Under the pieces are notes generated by a model. It ran no database searches. It was not told the DNA's origin and saw nothing but the letters and a program-made list of their open reading frames with translations. Below, piece by piece: positions 51,976-61,307 of a stretch of DNA of 64,000 nt (position 1 is its first letter; each line of letters opens with the position of its first letter). The DNA is taken from assembly GCF_013391105.1 (NCBI RefSeq), contig NZ_CP058335.1, forward strand, positions 806,001 through 870,000, read 5' to 3'. A program made the translations under genes and the position numbers. The DNA is from Natronomonas salina (GTDB taxonomy: Archaea; Halobacteriota; Halobacteria; Halobacteriales; Haloarculaceae).

Positions 51976-53064
51976 ATGTCCGCCGCCGGAACCCCCGAGG
52001 ACGCCCCCGACCGCGCCGCCGCGGCGCTCCGCGACGCCGAGTTCGTTCGGCTCGTCGCGACCGCCGACGGCGACGCGCTCGCAGCCACGGGCCTGCTCGC
52101 CCGGGCGCTCGACGCCGTCGAGACGCCCTACCAGGCGAGCCTCGCGACCGTCCCCAGGGAGCCGGCTACGGACGCGGACTGCACGGTCGCCGTCGGCCAC
52201 TCGTTCGGTGCCAGCGGACAAGCAGAAGACGTGACGCTCGAGTCGACGCCGCTGGCTGTCGCCGCCGCCGACGTGGCGCGCGACCTCGCGCCCGACGCCG
52301 TCGACCCCGTGCTCGCACTCGCAGGCGCGGTGGCGGCCGGCGCGGAACCCTCGGGGTCGCTGCTGGAGGCGGCCGGTCTCGACCGGCGGCCCGGCGTGGC
52401 GATTCCGACGGAGGACCGCGTCGACGGCCTCGCCGGTTCGACGCTCGTCCACGCGGGCTTCTCCGGCGACGGCCAGGCGGTCGAGTCGCTGCTCGCGGAC
52501 CTCGGCGACGACGCCGACGGCCGCACGCTCGCCTCCTACGTGGCGCTGTCGGCGGTGGAAGACGGGCCGCCGCGGGCCGCCGAGGCGGTCGAGCGCGCGC
52601 TGCACCCCCACGAGTGCGACCGCTTCGAGACGCTCGGCGGCTACGCCGACGTCCTCGACGCCGTCGCCCGGGACCGCCCCGGCACGGGCATCGCGCTCGC
52701 GCTCGGCCACGGGGTCGAGTCGGCGGCCCTGGAGACGTGGCGCGCGCACGGCCAGCGTGCGCACACCGCGATCCGGGAGACCGAGACGAGTCGGTACGAC
52801 GGCGTCCTCGCGGCGCGCGTCGGCGCCGACGCGTCGCTCGGCACCGTCGCACGCCTGCTGTTCGAGTACCGCTCGCCGGAGCCGATCGCCCTCGCCGTCT
52901 CGGACGGCGAGGCGGCGGCCCTCGGGGCGTCGTCCGTCGAGGACGCGCTCCGCGACGCGGCGACGGCGCTGGACGGCCGGGCGACCGCCCGCGACGGCCG
53001 CGGCGCGGCCACGTTCGACGGCACCGACGACGAGTACGTCGACGCGTTCCGGAGGGCGCTATGA
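51976..53064 (+). CDS. RecJ-like (DHH-superfamily) protein, catalytic motifs degenerate
   Basis: 362 residues. The fold order matches archaeal RecJ/GAN: an N-terminal strand-Asp motif region RLVATADGDALAATGLLARA and a second motif region CTVAVGHSFGASG where DHH-type Asp and His would be expected. The C-terminal DHHA1-like region has SSVEDALRDAATALDGRATA. Only the first motif retains two Asp; the DHH triad reads GHS, so nuclease activity is doubtful. Position in the rps15-pcc1-rps3ae operon is the well-known archaeal context. The eukaryotic replication factor Cdc45 is also an inactive RecJ, so a structural role is possible. Confidence 0.82.
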   Translation: MSAAGTPEDAPDRAAAALRDAEFVRLVATADGDALAATGLLARALDAVETPYQASLATVPREPATDADCTVAVGHSFGASGQAEDVTLESTPLAVAAADVARDLAPDAVDPVLALAGAVAAGAEPSGSLLEAAGLDRRPGVAIPTEDRVDGLAGSTLVHAGFSGDGQAVESLLADLGDDADGRTLASYVALSAVEDGPPRAAEAVERALHPHECDRFETLGGYADVLDAVARDRPGTGIALALGHGVESAALETWRAHGQRAHTAIRETETSRYDGVLAARVGADASLGTVARLLFEYRSPEPIALAVSDGEAAALGASSVEDALRDAATALDGRATARDGRGAATFDGTDDEYVDAFRRAL

Positions 53065-53318
53065 AGCGAGCGACCATCCGCACCGAGCACGACCGCCCCG
53101 AGCTGGTGGCGGCCGCCCTCGAGCCGGACAACACCGACGAGATGACGACGCGCGTCGAGTCGACGGCCGACGACGACGGCGACGAACGTGCCAGCGGGCG
53201 CGCGGTCGTGACGACCATCGAGCGCGAGACGACCGGCAGCCTGCGGACGACGGCGGACGACTACGTGACGAACCTCGCGGTAGCACAGCACCTGATCGAC
53301 ACCACAACCCAATCATGA
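53061..53318 (+). CDS. pcc1: KEOPS complex subunit Pcc1
   Basis: 85 residues: MKRATIRTEHDRPELVAAAL, EPDNTDEMTTRVESTADD and DDYVTNLAVAQHLIDTT. The two-strand/helix pattern and the DNTDEM segment are typical of Pcc1, the dimeric subunit of the KEOPS complex that forms t6A on tRNA. ATG overlaps the RecJ-like stop by four bases and is followed in a four-base overlap by rps3ae. Confidence 0.9.
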   Translation: MKRATIRTEHDRPELVAAALEPDNTDEMTTRVESTADDDGDERASGRAVVTTIERETTGSLRTTADDYVTNLAVAQHLIDTTTQS

Positions 53319-53962
53319 GCGAACGATCCGTATCCCGACAGAAACAGGAGAAGCGGTGGTACACCATCATGGCCCCCGAGATGTTCGACCGGGCCGAACT
53401 CGGTGAGACCCCCGCAGACGAGCCCGAGCAGGTCTACGACCGGACGATCGAGACCACGCTCGGCGAACTGAACGACGACCCCAGCGAGAACAACACGAAG
53501 CTGACCTTCCAGGTCAACGACGTCGGCAGCGACGCCGCCTACACCGAGTTCATCCAGCATGAACTCACCCGCGACTACCTGCGCAGCCTCACGCGCCGCG
53601 GCACCTCGAAGGTCGACGCCTTCGTCACCATCCTGACGACGGACGACTTCCGCGTGCAGGTCCAGCCCGTCGCCTACACGACGAAGAGCGCCGACCACAG
53701 CCAGGAGCACGCGATCCGCAAGACGATGGTCGACATCGTCGAGGATGCCGCCGACGACCGTACCTTCGAAGGACTCGTCGACAGCATCGTCGAGGGACGG
53801 CTCTCCTCGGCCATCTACAACGAGGCGAAGACCATCTACCCGCTCCGCCGCGTCGAGATCCAGAAGACGCGCCTGGAGGCCCACCCCGAAGAGGTCGCCG
53901 CCGAGGAGGAGGCCAGCGTCGACGTCGACGAAGAGGACGTCGAAGTCGAAGAGGCCGACTGA
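53315..53962 (+). CDS. rps1e: 30S ribosomal protein S3ae (eS1)
   Basis: 215 residues. Archaeal/eukaryotic-specific small-subunit protein at the mRNA exit site. Motifs KEKRWYTIMAPEMFDR-type start (QEKRWYTIMAPEMFDRAELG), TLGELNDDPSENNTKLTFQV, RRGTSKVDAFVTILTTDDFR and AIYNEAKTIYPLRRVEIQKT. A strongly acidic tail (EEVAAEEEASVDVDEEDVEV) is halophile-specific. Confidence 0.97.
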   Translation: MSERSVSRQKQEKRWYTIMAPEMFDRAELGETPADEPEQVYDRTIETTLGELNDDPSENNTKLTFQVNDVGSDAAYTEFIQHELTRDYLRSLTRRGTSKVDAFVTILTTDDFRVQVQPVAYTTKSADHSQEHAIRKTMVDIVEDAADDRTFEGLVDSIVEGRLSSAIYNEAKTIYPLRRVEIQKTRLEAHPEEVAAEEEASVDVDEEDVEVEEAD

Positions 53963-54059
53963 ACCGACCGACTTTCTCGTTTCTTCACGCCGCAGAGCGG
54001 AAGCGCCGGCAGTCGCAGCGGCAGCAGTTGTAGCACCAGCAGCCGTCTACCTCGAGGGG

Positions 54060-54491
54060 TCACTCGGTGACGACGACGACGCCGGCCATCCCCTTGCGCT
54101 CGTGGGGGATGCAGAAGTAGCGGTGTTCGCCCGGCGTCTCGAAGGTGTGGGTGAACGTCTCGCCGGGTGCGATGTTCCCCTCTCGACCGCCGGACCAGGC
54201 CTCCCGGGCGGCGTCCGTGCTCTCGAAGTCGCCGCTCGCGAAGAACGTGGCGCCGTCGGGGAGGCCGGACTCGTAGGCGGTGACGGTGTGGCCGCGGGTA
54301 CCGTTGTTCCCCCAGACCACCTCGTCGCCGACCGAGACCTCGATGCGTTCGGGGACGAAGGCGTTCGCTGACATGCCGACGTCGTAGTCGTCGTCGGCCA
54401 GGCCGCCGTCGCCGAGGCCGACGTCGACGCATCCGGCAGTGGCTCCCGCGAACGCGCCGCCGGCGGTCGCCAGGAACGCCCGTCGGTCCAT
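54060..54491 (-). CDS. hcp: Halocyanin-type blue copper lipoprotein
   Basis: 143 residues. Tat lipoprotein signal MDRRAFLATAGGAFAGATAG followed by the lipobox Cys. The cupredoxin domain has the first His in GNNGTRGHTVTAYESG and the Cys-His-Met cluster in HRYFCIPHERKGMAGVVVV, the type I copper site. A membrane-bound electron carrier, as in other haloarchaea. Divergent from the archaetidylserine synthase gene. Confidence 0.93.
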   Translation of the reverse strand: MDRRAFLATAGGAFAGATAGCVDVGLGDGGLADDDYDVGMSANAFVPERIEVSVGDEVVWGNNGTRGHTVTAYESGLPDGATFFASGDFESTDAAREAWSGGREGNIAPGETFTHTFETPGEHRYFCIPHERKGMAGVVVVTE

Positions 54492-54584
54492 ACCGGCCGT
54501 TCCGGCCGGATCGCCATAGGCGCCCCGGTTTGACCCCGAAGCGAACGTACTAAGGCCGCACTCCCCGACCGCCACCATACAGCC

Positions 54585-55268
54585 ATGCAGCCGCGCTTCC
54601 TCGGGGAACTGGGCCTGGCGGACGCGGTGACGGTCGCCAACGCGGCGCTGGGCTTCGTCGCGGCGGCCGTCGCCCCGGCCGACCCCGCCCTGGGGGCGCG
54701 ACTCATCCTCCTGGCCGCCATCGCCGACGGTCTCGACGGCGTCGTCGCCCGCGCCCGCGGCGGCACCCCGGTCGGGGAGCACCTCGACTCGCTGGCCGAC
54801 GTCGCCTCCTTCGGCGTCGCCCCCGCTGTGTTCGTCCACGCCGTCGCCACGGACGGCGGAGCGATCCCGCTGGACTCCTCGCTGGGCATCGCAGCCGCGG
54901 TCATCCCGGCGGGGTTCGTCGCGATGGCCGTCGTCCGCCTCGGCTTCTACATGCTGTACGACCGTGAGGCGCCGGAGACCGACGGCGTCCAGACGACGCT
55001 CGCCGGCACCATCCTCGCGGTCGCGTACCTCGCCGGCGTCGCGGAGCCGACCGTACTCCTCGCCGCGACGGCGCTGCTGACCTACCTGATGGTCGCCTCG
55101 ATCACCTACCCGGAGCTGTACGCCCGCGACGCCATCGTCCTCGGCGGGCTGCAGGCCCTCGCCGTCGCGCTCCCGGCCGCGCTCAGGCGCGTGTTCCCCC
55201 GGGCGCTGCTGCTGTTCGCCGTCGCCTACCTCGTGCTCGCACCGTTCATCTACTGGCGCGACACCTGA
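54585..55268 (+). CDS. assA: Archaetidylserine synthase (CDP-alcohol phosphatidyltransferase, type II PssA-like)
   Basis: 227 residues, about eight helices. The CDP-alcohol phosphotransferase motif is DGLDGVVARARGGTPVGEHL plus DSLADVASFGVAP, giving the DGxxAR and GxxxDSxxD residues. It attaches serine to CDP-archaeol, making archaetidylserine. The MQPRFLGELGLADAVTVANA start matches PssA-type proteins. Confidence 0.9.
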   Translation: MQPRFLGELGLADAVTVANAALGFVAAAVAPADPALGARLILLAAIADGLDGVVARARGGTPVGEHLDSLADVASFGVAPAVFVHAVATDGGAIPLDSSLGIAAAVIPAGFVAMAVVRLGFYMLYDREAPETDGVQTTLAGTILAVAYLAGVAEPTVLLAATALLTYLMVASITYPELYARDAIVLGGLQALAVALPAALRRVFPRALLLFAVAYLVLAPFIYWRDT

Positions 55269-55317
55269 CCGACCCCGAAGGGAAACGCCTTTGCCCCGTT
55301 CTTCCGGATACCCGTAC

Positions 55318-56634
55318 ATGAGCAACGGGGACGACGAGAACGCCGAAACCCCCGAGGACGCCGCCGAGGATGCGTCCGAGGACGCCGCAGAGCCCGCACC
55401 CGAGGAGGGGGAGATGGAGACGAAGGTGACCGCCGAGTCGCTCGAGGCCCGCCTCGACGAGGCCGAAGCCGACCTCGAGGAAGCGGAGACCGAGGCCGAC
55501 CTCGACGCGGTCGAGAGCGAACTGGACGCCGTCGAGGCCGACCTCGAGGACGCTGACCTCCCCGAACCCGAAGACGAGGACGAGGAGGACCCCGCGGAAG
55601 CCATCCAGTCGCGGGTCGACGACCTCCGGAGCGACGTCGAGGAGCAGCGCGGCCCCTACGCCGACGACGTCCAGGAGTCCGTGGACGACTCCGCGGCGAC
55701 GGTCCGGGACACCCGCTGGACCGAGAACGGCGAGCCCGACGTCCGCGCCGCGACAGAGGACTTCCTCGCGACGGCGAGCGACGAACTGGGTCGGACCTTC
55801 GGCCCCGAGAGCGATGACCTCGACGCCCACGCAGCCGCGCTCGAGGAAGCCGGCGCGACGATCGCCGAAGCAGGACTCGACGCCGACGAGGACGCCGACA
55901 CCATCGCGACCCTCCTCGAAGCTGCCGAGGAACTCGAGGCCGCACTCGAAGCAGCCGAGGAGTGGAGCGACCTGACGGTCGTCCAGCAGCTCCGGAAGCA
56001 GGGCTTCTACGACCGGCTGAACCCGGCGAACCACAGGGACTTCCCGCCGGAGCGGAACGTCGTCCGCATCGCCGAGCACGAGAACGACCCCGAGCGCATC
56101 GTGATGGCGCTGGAGAAGTTCGAGTCCGACTTCATGGAGGAGGTCACCCTCGAGGCGCTCGAGCGGCTCGGCGCCGCGGAGGCCTTCGACGTCGTCCACG
56201 AGCGAGCGAAGAAGCGCGGCCGCCAGGAGATCCGCGTCCTCGGGAAGATCGGCGACGAGCGCGCCGTCGACACGCTCCTTGACTTCGTCAACAGCGACAA
56301 CCCGCCGCTGCAGAAGGTGACCATCCGCGCACTCGGCGAGATCGGCAGCACCGAGGCGACCCAGGAGGTCGCCGACGCCCTCGAGGACGACGAGCCGACG
56401 GTCCGCTACCAGGCCGCCCGGTCGCTCGGCCTCCTCGGCGACACCCGCGCCATCGACCCGCTCCGGGACCGCCTCGAGAACGCCGATGACGACCAGCTCC
56501 GCGCCGCCTGCGCGTGGGCGCTCGTCCAGATCGGCACCGAGGACGCCCTCGAGGCCGCCGCCGAGCACGACGACGACCGCGCCTACACGGTCCAGGCCGA
56601 GGCCGAGAAGGCCCGCGACGCCACCGGCGCCTGA
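55318..56634 (+). CDS. Acidic protein with coiled-coil N-terminus and C-terminal HEAT repeats
   Basis: 438 residues. The first 180 residues are almost entirely Glu/Asp/Ala helix (for example ESLEARLDEAEADLEEAETE), giving a predicted coiled coil. From about residue 220, HEAT-type alpha-alpha repeats occur: DERAVDTLLDFVNSDNPPLQ, STEATQEVADALEDDEPTVR, YQAARSLGLLGDTRAIDPLR. Such proteins act as scaffolds, and PBS-lyase HEAT proteins are common in archaea. Function unknown. Start at 55318 was chosen because the nine codons upstream are uncharacteristic. Confidence 0.88.
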   Translation: MSNGDDENAETPEDAAEDASEDAAEPAPEEGEMETKVTAESLEARLDEAEADLEEAETEADLDAVESELDAVEADLEDADLPEPEDEDEEDPAEAIQSRVDDLRSDVEEQRGPYADDVQESVDDSAATVRDTRWTENGEPDVRAATEDFLATASDELGRTFGPESDDLDAHAAALEEAGATIAEAGLDADEDADTIATLLEAAEELEAALEAAEEWSDLTVVQQLRKQGFYDRLNPANHRDFPPERNVVRIAEHENDPERIVMALEKFESDFMEEVTLEALERLGAAEAFDVVHERAKKRGRQEIRVLGKIGDERAVDTLLDFVNSDNPPLQKVTIRALGEIGSTEATQEVADALEDDEPTVRYQAARSLGLLGDTRAIDPLRDRLENADDDQLRAACAWALVQIGTEDALEAAAEHDDDRAYTVQAEAEKARDATGA

Positions 56635-56668
56635 ACCTTCTTGTACGAAGCCGGGACCAACCCGGCGC

Positions 56669-58324
56669 GTGACGCTCCGCCGCGCCGTCCTCGTACTCGC
56701 ACTCCTGCTGGCCTGTAGCGGCTGCGCCGCCGCGACCGCACAGGCCCCCACCGCCACCGAGACCGTGCCGAACGCGACGCTCGTCGAGGCGTACCCGAAC
56801 CCGGTCGCCGACGGCGACCCCGGCGAGTTCGTCGCCGTCCGGTTCCGCGAGCCGACGAACGCGACTGGCTGGACGATCACCGACGGCAACACCGTCGCGC
56901 ACCTCCCGAACCGGACGGTCGAGGGGACGGTCGCCTTCTCGACGGCACCGGAGGAGGCGAGACGCCACACCGACCGCCGCGTCGCCGGTCTCGACGGACG
57001 TCTCCTGCTCGCCGACGGCGGCGACGAACTGGAGCTCCGACGGAACGGCGAGGCAGTCCACGTCGCGCGCTACCGGAACGCCCCCGAGTCGCGCGTCCGC
57101 GAGTTCGACGCCGGGGAGTGGCGGCCGGTGGGTGCGACGGACCTCGAACCGGTCCACACCGGCAGCGGCGAGGCGACGGCGTTCGTCCTCCCCGACGCAG
57201 ACGGCAGGACCGCCCAGACGCTGGCGCGCGCCGACCACCGACTGCTGCTGGCGGGCTACACGCTCACCTCGGAGGACGTGACCGACGCACTGCTGGCGGC
57301 CCGCCGGAACGGCGCCGACGTCCGCGTCCTGCTCGACGGCTCGCCGGTCGGCGGCGTCACCGAACGCCAGGCCAGGCTGCTCGACCGCCTCGCCGACGGG
57401 GGCGTCGAGGTTCGGCTCCTCGACGGCCCCCACACCCGGTACCGCCACCACCACCCCAAGTACGCCGTCGTGGACGACCGCGCGCTCGTCCTGACGGAGA
57501 ACTTCAAGCCCGCCGGCACCGGCGGGATGTCGAGCCGGGGGTGGGGCGTCGCCCTCCGCGACGCCGCGGCCGCGGATGCACTCGCCGACCTCCACGCCGC
57601 CGACCGGGAGTGGCGTGCGGCGACGCCCTGGACCAGCTATCGAGCGGGCCGGGACTTCGCCGACGCCGACCCGGCGCTCGGGAACTTCGAGTCCCGGCAC
57701 GCCGCGCGGAACGTCTCGTACGACGCCGCGACGGTGCTGGTCGCGCCGGACAACGCCGAGGACGCCCTGGTCGCCGACCTCGACGGCGCCGACGACCGTA
57801 TACTCGTCCAGCAGGTCGAGATCGGCAGCCGCGACGGCCGGCTACTGCGCGCCGTCCTCCGGGCCGCCGACCGCGGCGTCACGGTCCGGATCCACCTCTC
57901 CGACGGCTGGTACGTCGAGGCGGACAACGCCGCCCTCGCCGAGTGGCTGAACCGCCGGGCGGGAGCCGAGGGCTGGGACCTCGAAGCGAGAGTCGACGAC
58001 GCTGCCGAGACGTCCGTCGGTTACGAGAAGGTCCACACCAAGGGCGTGGTCGTCGACGACGCCGTGGTCCTCGGCAGCCTCAACTGGGCGAACTCGGCGG
58101 GCGAGGAGAACCGGGAGGTGCTGGTCAGGCTGGACGGCGGGTCGGCGGCCGACTACTACGCCGGCGTCTTCGAGTCCGATTGGGCGACGGGAGACGCGGA
58201 GGAGGAATCGCTCCCGGCGGGGCTGCTCGGCGGCGTGGCCGTCGCCGTCTGCGGGATACTGCTGGTCGCAAGGAAGGTGACGTTCGTGGGCCGCGACGGG
58301 GTGGTGACCGACTGGCAGTGGTGA
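56669..58324 (+). CDS. Exported phospholipase D-like protein with lamin-tail-like domain
   Basis: 551 residues from a GTG (VTLRRAVLVLALLLACSGCA, a Sec lipoprotein-like signal with a Cys at 18). Residues about 40-125 resemble a lamin-tail domain (EAYPNPVADGDPGEFVAVRF, ATGWTITDGNTVAHLP). Two PLD domains follow, each with an HKD-like motif: first HHHPKYAVVDDRALVLTENF near residue 260, second VHTKGVVVDDAVVLGSLNWA near 455. The final segment is a membrane helix (LLGGVAVAVCGILLVARKVT). A secreted or surface nuclease/phosphodiesterase is likely; substrate uncertain. Confidence 0.85.
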   Translation: MTLRRAVLVLALLLACSGCAAATAQAPTATETVPNATLVEAYPNPVADGDPGEFVAVRFREPTNATGWTITDGNTVAHLPNRTVEGTVAFSTAPEEARRHTDRRVAGLDGRLLLADGGDELELRRNGEAVHVARYRNAPESRVREFDAGEWRPVGATDLEPVHTGSGEATAFVLPDADGRTAQTLARADHRLLLAGYTLTSEDVTDALLAARRNGADVRVLLDGSPVGGVTERQARLLDRLADGGVEVRLLDGPHTRYRHHHPKYAVVDDRALVLTENFKPAGTGGMSSRGWGVALRDAAAADALADLHAADREWRAATPWTSYRAGRDFADADPALGNFESRHAARNVSYDAATVLVAPDNAEDALVADLDGADDRILVQQVEIGSRDGRLLRAVLRAADRGVTVRIHLSDGWYVEADNAALAEWLNRRAGAEGWDLEARVDDAAETSVGYEKVHTKGVVVDDAVVLGSLNWANSAGEENREVLVRLDGGSAADYYAGVFESDWATGDAEEESLPAGLLGGVAVAVCGILLVARKVTFVGRDGVVTDWQW

Positions 58325-58325
58325 G

Positions 58326-60242
58326 CTACTCGTCGCCGCCGTCGCGGACGAGCGTGCTCCGGAGGTCCTCGTCGAGCTCGGCGTCCTCCATCTTCTCGAC
58401 GAGCGCGTCGATGACGGTCTCGCGCATGCCCGAGACGAACTTGATGGAGCCGACGACGAGGTGGCCGCCGCCGGAGACCCCGGCGCCCTCGACCTCGTCC
58501 TGCAGTTCCGTGACCATGTTCGGGATGTCCAGGCGGACGCCGTCGGAGCGCAGGACCGCGAAGTCCGGCCCGTAGCCGATGGTGATGACTGGGTCGCCCG
58601 TCTCCGTGACCTTCCGGTCGTGGAGCTCGCCGGTCGTCTTCCCGGGCGCGGGGTAGGTGAACCGGCGGGCGTGGTTCTCGACGTCGAGGCGGTAGAGGTG
58701 CGCGCCGTTGTCGAGGGACTCGTGTTCGACGTGCGGTTCGGCGTCGTCGATCTGCTCCTCGACGTCGCGGCGCGCCCGCGAGGAGAGGAACTCGACGAGC
58801 TCCTCGTGGCGCTCGTCGTCGTCGCACTCCAGGTTCAGGACGTCGTTGATGAGGTTGCGGCCGGACTGGTAGCGCAGCCAGTGGGCGGCGTAGTCCAGCG
58901 CCTCGCCGATGTCCTCGAGGTCGTCCTCGGTGTACCCGGCCTGCTCGGCCAGTTCGAGGTAGTCGTCCATCGCGTCGGCCTTCGAGCGGTCCGACAGCCC
59001 GGCGACCGCGGGGACGTGTTCGAGCTGGTCGGTGATCGAGGGGTCGATCATCCGGGCCAGTTCGACGCACATCATCCCGGTGGTGATGCGGTAGTCCTCG
59101 TCGTGGAGGTAGGGGTTGACGTGCTCCTCGACGAGCGGGCCGACGTCGTCGGGGTCGGGGTGGTGGTGGTCGACGACGAGGATGGGGATGTCGTACTGGG
59201 CCATCGCGCGGTAGGCCGGGGTGTCCTCCTCGGTCGAGCCGTTGTCGACCATGAACAGCAGCGGGAGCCGCTGGCCGTGGCGCTCCTCGTCCTCCAGCGC
59301 GAAGTTGAGGTCGCGGGTGACGTCCTCCATCTCGTAGAAGGGCGCCTTCGACGGGAGCCGCTTGAACAGGTGCCGCGGGGCGTCGGGGTCCTCGTGGACC
59401 TCGGCGACGAAGTTCTCGAGGGCGACCTGGACCGGGAGGGACGCGCACATGCCGTCGCCGTCGGCGTGGTGGCGGAGGCGGATCGGTCGGGACTCGAGGA
59501 CGGACAGCCGGAGCCGGCGGGCGACGTCCGCGAGGTCGTCGCGGAGCTTCTCGAAGGCCGGCCAGTCGATGAGCGGCTCGACGTCGGCCGGTTCGGCGCG
59601 CTCCTCGAGGGCGGCGTCGACGCGCTCGCGGACCTCTTCCTGGGCCTCACCGCGGAGCTTCGAGAGCCCCTCGACCTCGATCTGGAGGGCACCCTCCCGC
59701 GTCTCGACGCGGCCCGTCACGCGGACGGTGTCGTCGAGTTCGACGTCGGGATAGGCGCGGACGCCGGCCTCCTCGAAGGCCGCACAGGGGACGACGCCGG
59801 TACCGTCGCGGATGGAGAAGATGGTCGGGCCGGCGGTCTGCTTGATCTGGACGACGTCGCCCTCCAGGTGGACGGCGTCGCCGACGCGGTCGGTCAGGTC
59901 CTCGACGCCGACGTCGTCGCCGGGGACGACGTCCTCGACGTCGACCTCGTCGGGGGCGACGTCAATCTCCTCGAAGCCGAGGTCGCCGTTCTCCCGGACC
60001 TCGACGAGCCTGACGACGAGGTCGTCGCCGACGTCGTAGTCGTTCTGCAGGTTCGACTCGTGGACGAGCCCCGAGACGTGCTCGGAGAGGTCGACGAAGA
60101 CGCCGTACTCGACGGCCCCGTTGACGGTGGCCAGGTACGACGCACCCTCCTCGACGTCCTCGACGGTGCAGCCTGCCGCGAGATCGTGGACGACCCCCTC
60201 GGGGGGTCGGTTGCCGGCGTCGCCGGCAGCGGACGAAGTCAT
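58326..60242 (-). CDS. RecJ-like single-strand exonuclease with S1/OB-fold N-terminus
   Basis: 638 residues. An S1-like domain (about 35-95: VNGAVEYGVFVDLSEHVSGL) and an OB fold (about 105-190) are followed by the DHH phosphoesterase with motif I RHHADGDGMCASLPVQ near 257, motif III PILVVDHHHPDPDDVGP near 358 and DHHA1 GGGH in GVSGGGHLVVGSIKFVSG near 594. All catalytic motifs are intact, unlike the paralogue at 51976. Archaeal RecJ proteins of this size are single-strand nucleases linked to repair and replication. Confidence 0.9.
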   Translation of the reverse strand: MTSSAAGDAGNRPPEGVVHDLAAGCTVEDVEEGASYLATVNGAVEYGVFVDLSEHVSGLVHESNLQNDYDVGDDLVVRLVEVRENGDLGFEEIDVAPDEVDVEDVVPGDDVGVEDLTDRVGDAVHLEGDVVQIKQTAGPTIFSIRDGTGVVPCAAFEEAGVRAYPDVELDDTVRVTGRVETREGALQIEVEGLSKLRGEAQEEVRERVDAALEERAEPADVEPLIDWPAFEKLRDDLADVARRLRLSVLESRPIRLRHHADGDGMCASLPVQVALENFVAEVHEDPDAPRHLFKRLPSKAPFYEMEDVTRDLNFALEDEERHGQRLPLLFMVDNGSTEEDTPAYRAMAQYDIPILVVDHHHPDPDDVGPLVEEHVNPYLHDEDYRITTGMMCVELARMIDPSITDQLEHVPAVAGLSDRSKADAMDDYLELAEQAGYTEDDLEDIGEALDYAAHWLRYQSGRNLINDVLNLECDDDERHEELVEFLSSRARRDVEEQIDDAEPHVEHESLDNGAHLYRLDVENHARRFTYPAPGKTTGELHDRKVTETGDPVITIGYGPDFAVLRSDGVRLDIPNMVTELQDEVEGAGVSGGGHLVVGSIKFVSGMRETVIDALVEKMEDAELDEDLRSTLVRDGGDE

Positions 60243-60366
60243 TGTGGAAAGGTCGGTTCGGCCGGGTTTAAGAGTGTTGTTAGCCGTTCGGCCCGGTGGC
60301 GACGCGGCTCCGAGTCCGGAGCGGGAGGCCGGAAGCCTTAGTTATCGGGCGACCCGACGTCCCGGC

Positions 60367-60870
60367 ATGGGACTGCTGGGGTCGCTGACGCCGAACCTCT
60401 TCCGCTCGAGCGAGATCCTCGGGATCGCGGACGACGCCCTGGAGTTCGCCCTCAGGGCCTCCGAGGACGCCCACCCCAACGAGTACATGGGCCAGCTCCG
60501 CGGCGAGGACGCCCGCAAGCTGGGGCTGGACCGCGACGGGACGGTCATCACCGACGTACTGCTGGCGCCAGGGACGAAGACCAATCCCGTCAGCGCGGAG
60601 TTCAACCCCTCCTACATGCCGAACGACCTCAAGGGGGTCGGCTCGGTCCACTCCCACCCCAACGGGGTGCTCCGCCCCAGCGACGCCGACCTCGCGACGT
60701 TCTCGCGGGGGAAGGTCCACATCATCGTCGGCGCGCCGTACGGCCAGGACGACTGGCGCGCCTTCGACACGGAAGGCAAGGAGACGAACCTTGAGGTCCT
60801 GAACGTCGACCTGCCGGACGACCAGTTCTTCGACTTCACCCAGCGGGACATCGACCGGGAGCTGCGATGA
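60367..60870 (+). CDS. JAMM/Mov34 metalloprotease-fold protein (archaeal JAMM type)
   Basis: 167 residues. The MPN+ motif is [20 protein letters not shown] with two His and an Asp, and the upstream Glu is in [18 protein letters not shown], so a zinc site is complete. Archaeal JAMM proteins cleave ubiquitin-like SAMP proteins from targets; whether this one is a desampylase or has another role is open. It precedes ribL in a four-base overlap. Confidence 0.88.
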   Translation: MGLLGSLTPNLFRSSEILGIADDALEFALRASEDAHPNEYMGQLRGEDARKLGLDRDGTVITDVLLAPGTKTNPVSAEFNPSYMPNDLKGVGSVHSHPNGVLRPSDADLATFSRGKVHIIVGAPYGQDDWRAFDTEGKETNLEVLNVDLPDDQFFDFTQRDIDRELR

Positions 60871-61295
60871 GACGCGTCGTCGCACAGGGTACCTTCGACC
60901 TCCTGCATCCCGGCCACCTCCACTACCTCTCGGAGGCCCGGTCGATGGGCGACGAACTCCACGTCATCGTCTCCCGCAGCGAGAACGTCACGCACAAGGA
61001 GAAGCCCGTGGTCGGCGACCGGCAGCGCCGCGACATGATCGCGGCGCTCGACCCGGTCGACGAGGCCCGCCTCGGGGACACCGAGGACTTCTTCGTCCCC
61101 ATCCGCGACATCGACCCGGACGTCATCGTGCTCGGCCACGACCAGCACCACGACGAGGACACCCTCGCGGCGATGCTGGCCGACGAGGGCATCGACTGCG
61201 AGGTCGCCCGCGCCTCCGCCCGCGAGCCGCGGTACGACGACGAAATCCTCTCGACCGGCCGCATCATCGACCGGGTCTGCGAGCGCCGCTGCTGA
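60867..61295 (+). CDS. ribL: Archaeal FAD synthetase (RibL) cytidylyltransferase family
   Basis: 142 residues. Nucleotidyltransferase of the glycerol-3-phosphate cytidylyltransferase type: [20 protein letters not shown] contains the HxGH motif, with [20 protein letters not shown] and, near the end, [19 protein letters not shown]. Archaeal members transfer AMP to FMN to make FAD. C-terminal Cys pair is a known feature of RibL. Co-transcribed with the JAMM gene. Confidence 0.9.
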   Translation: MRRVVAQGTFDLLHPGHLHYLSEARSMGDELHVIVSRSENVTHKEKPVVGDRQRRDMIAALDPVDEARLGDTEDFFVPIRDIDPDVIVLGHDQHHDEDTLAAMLADEGIDCEVARASAREPRYDDEILSTGRIIDRVCERRC

Positions 61296-61307
61296 CGTTC
61301 CGGGCAG

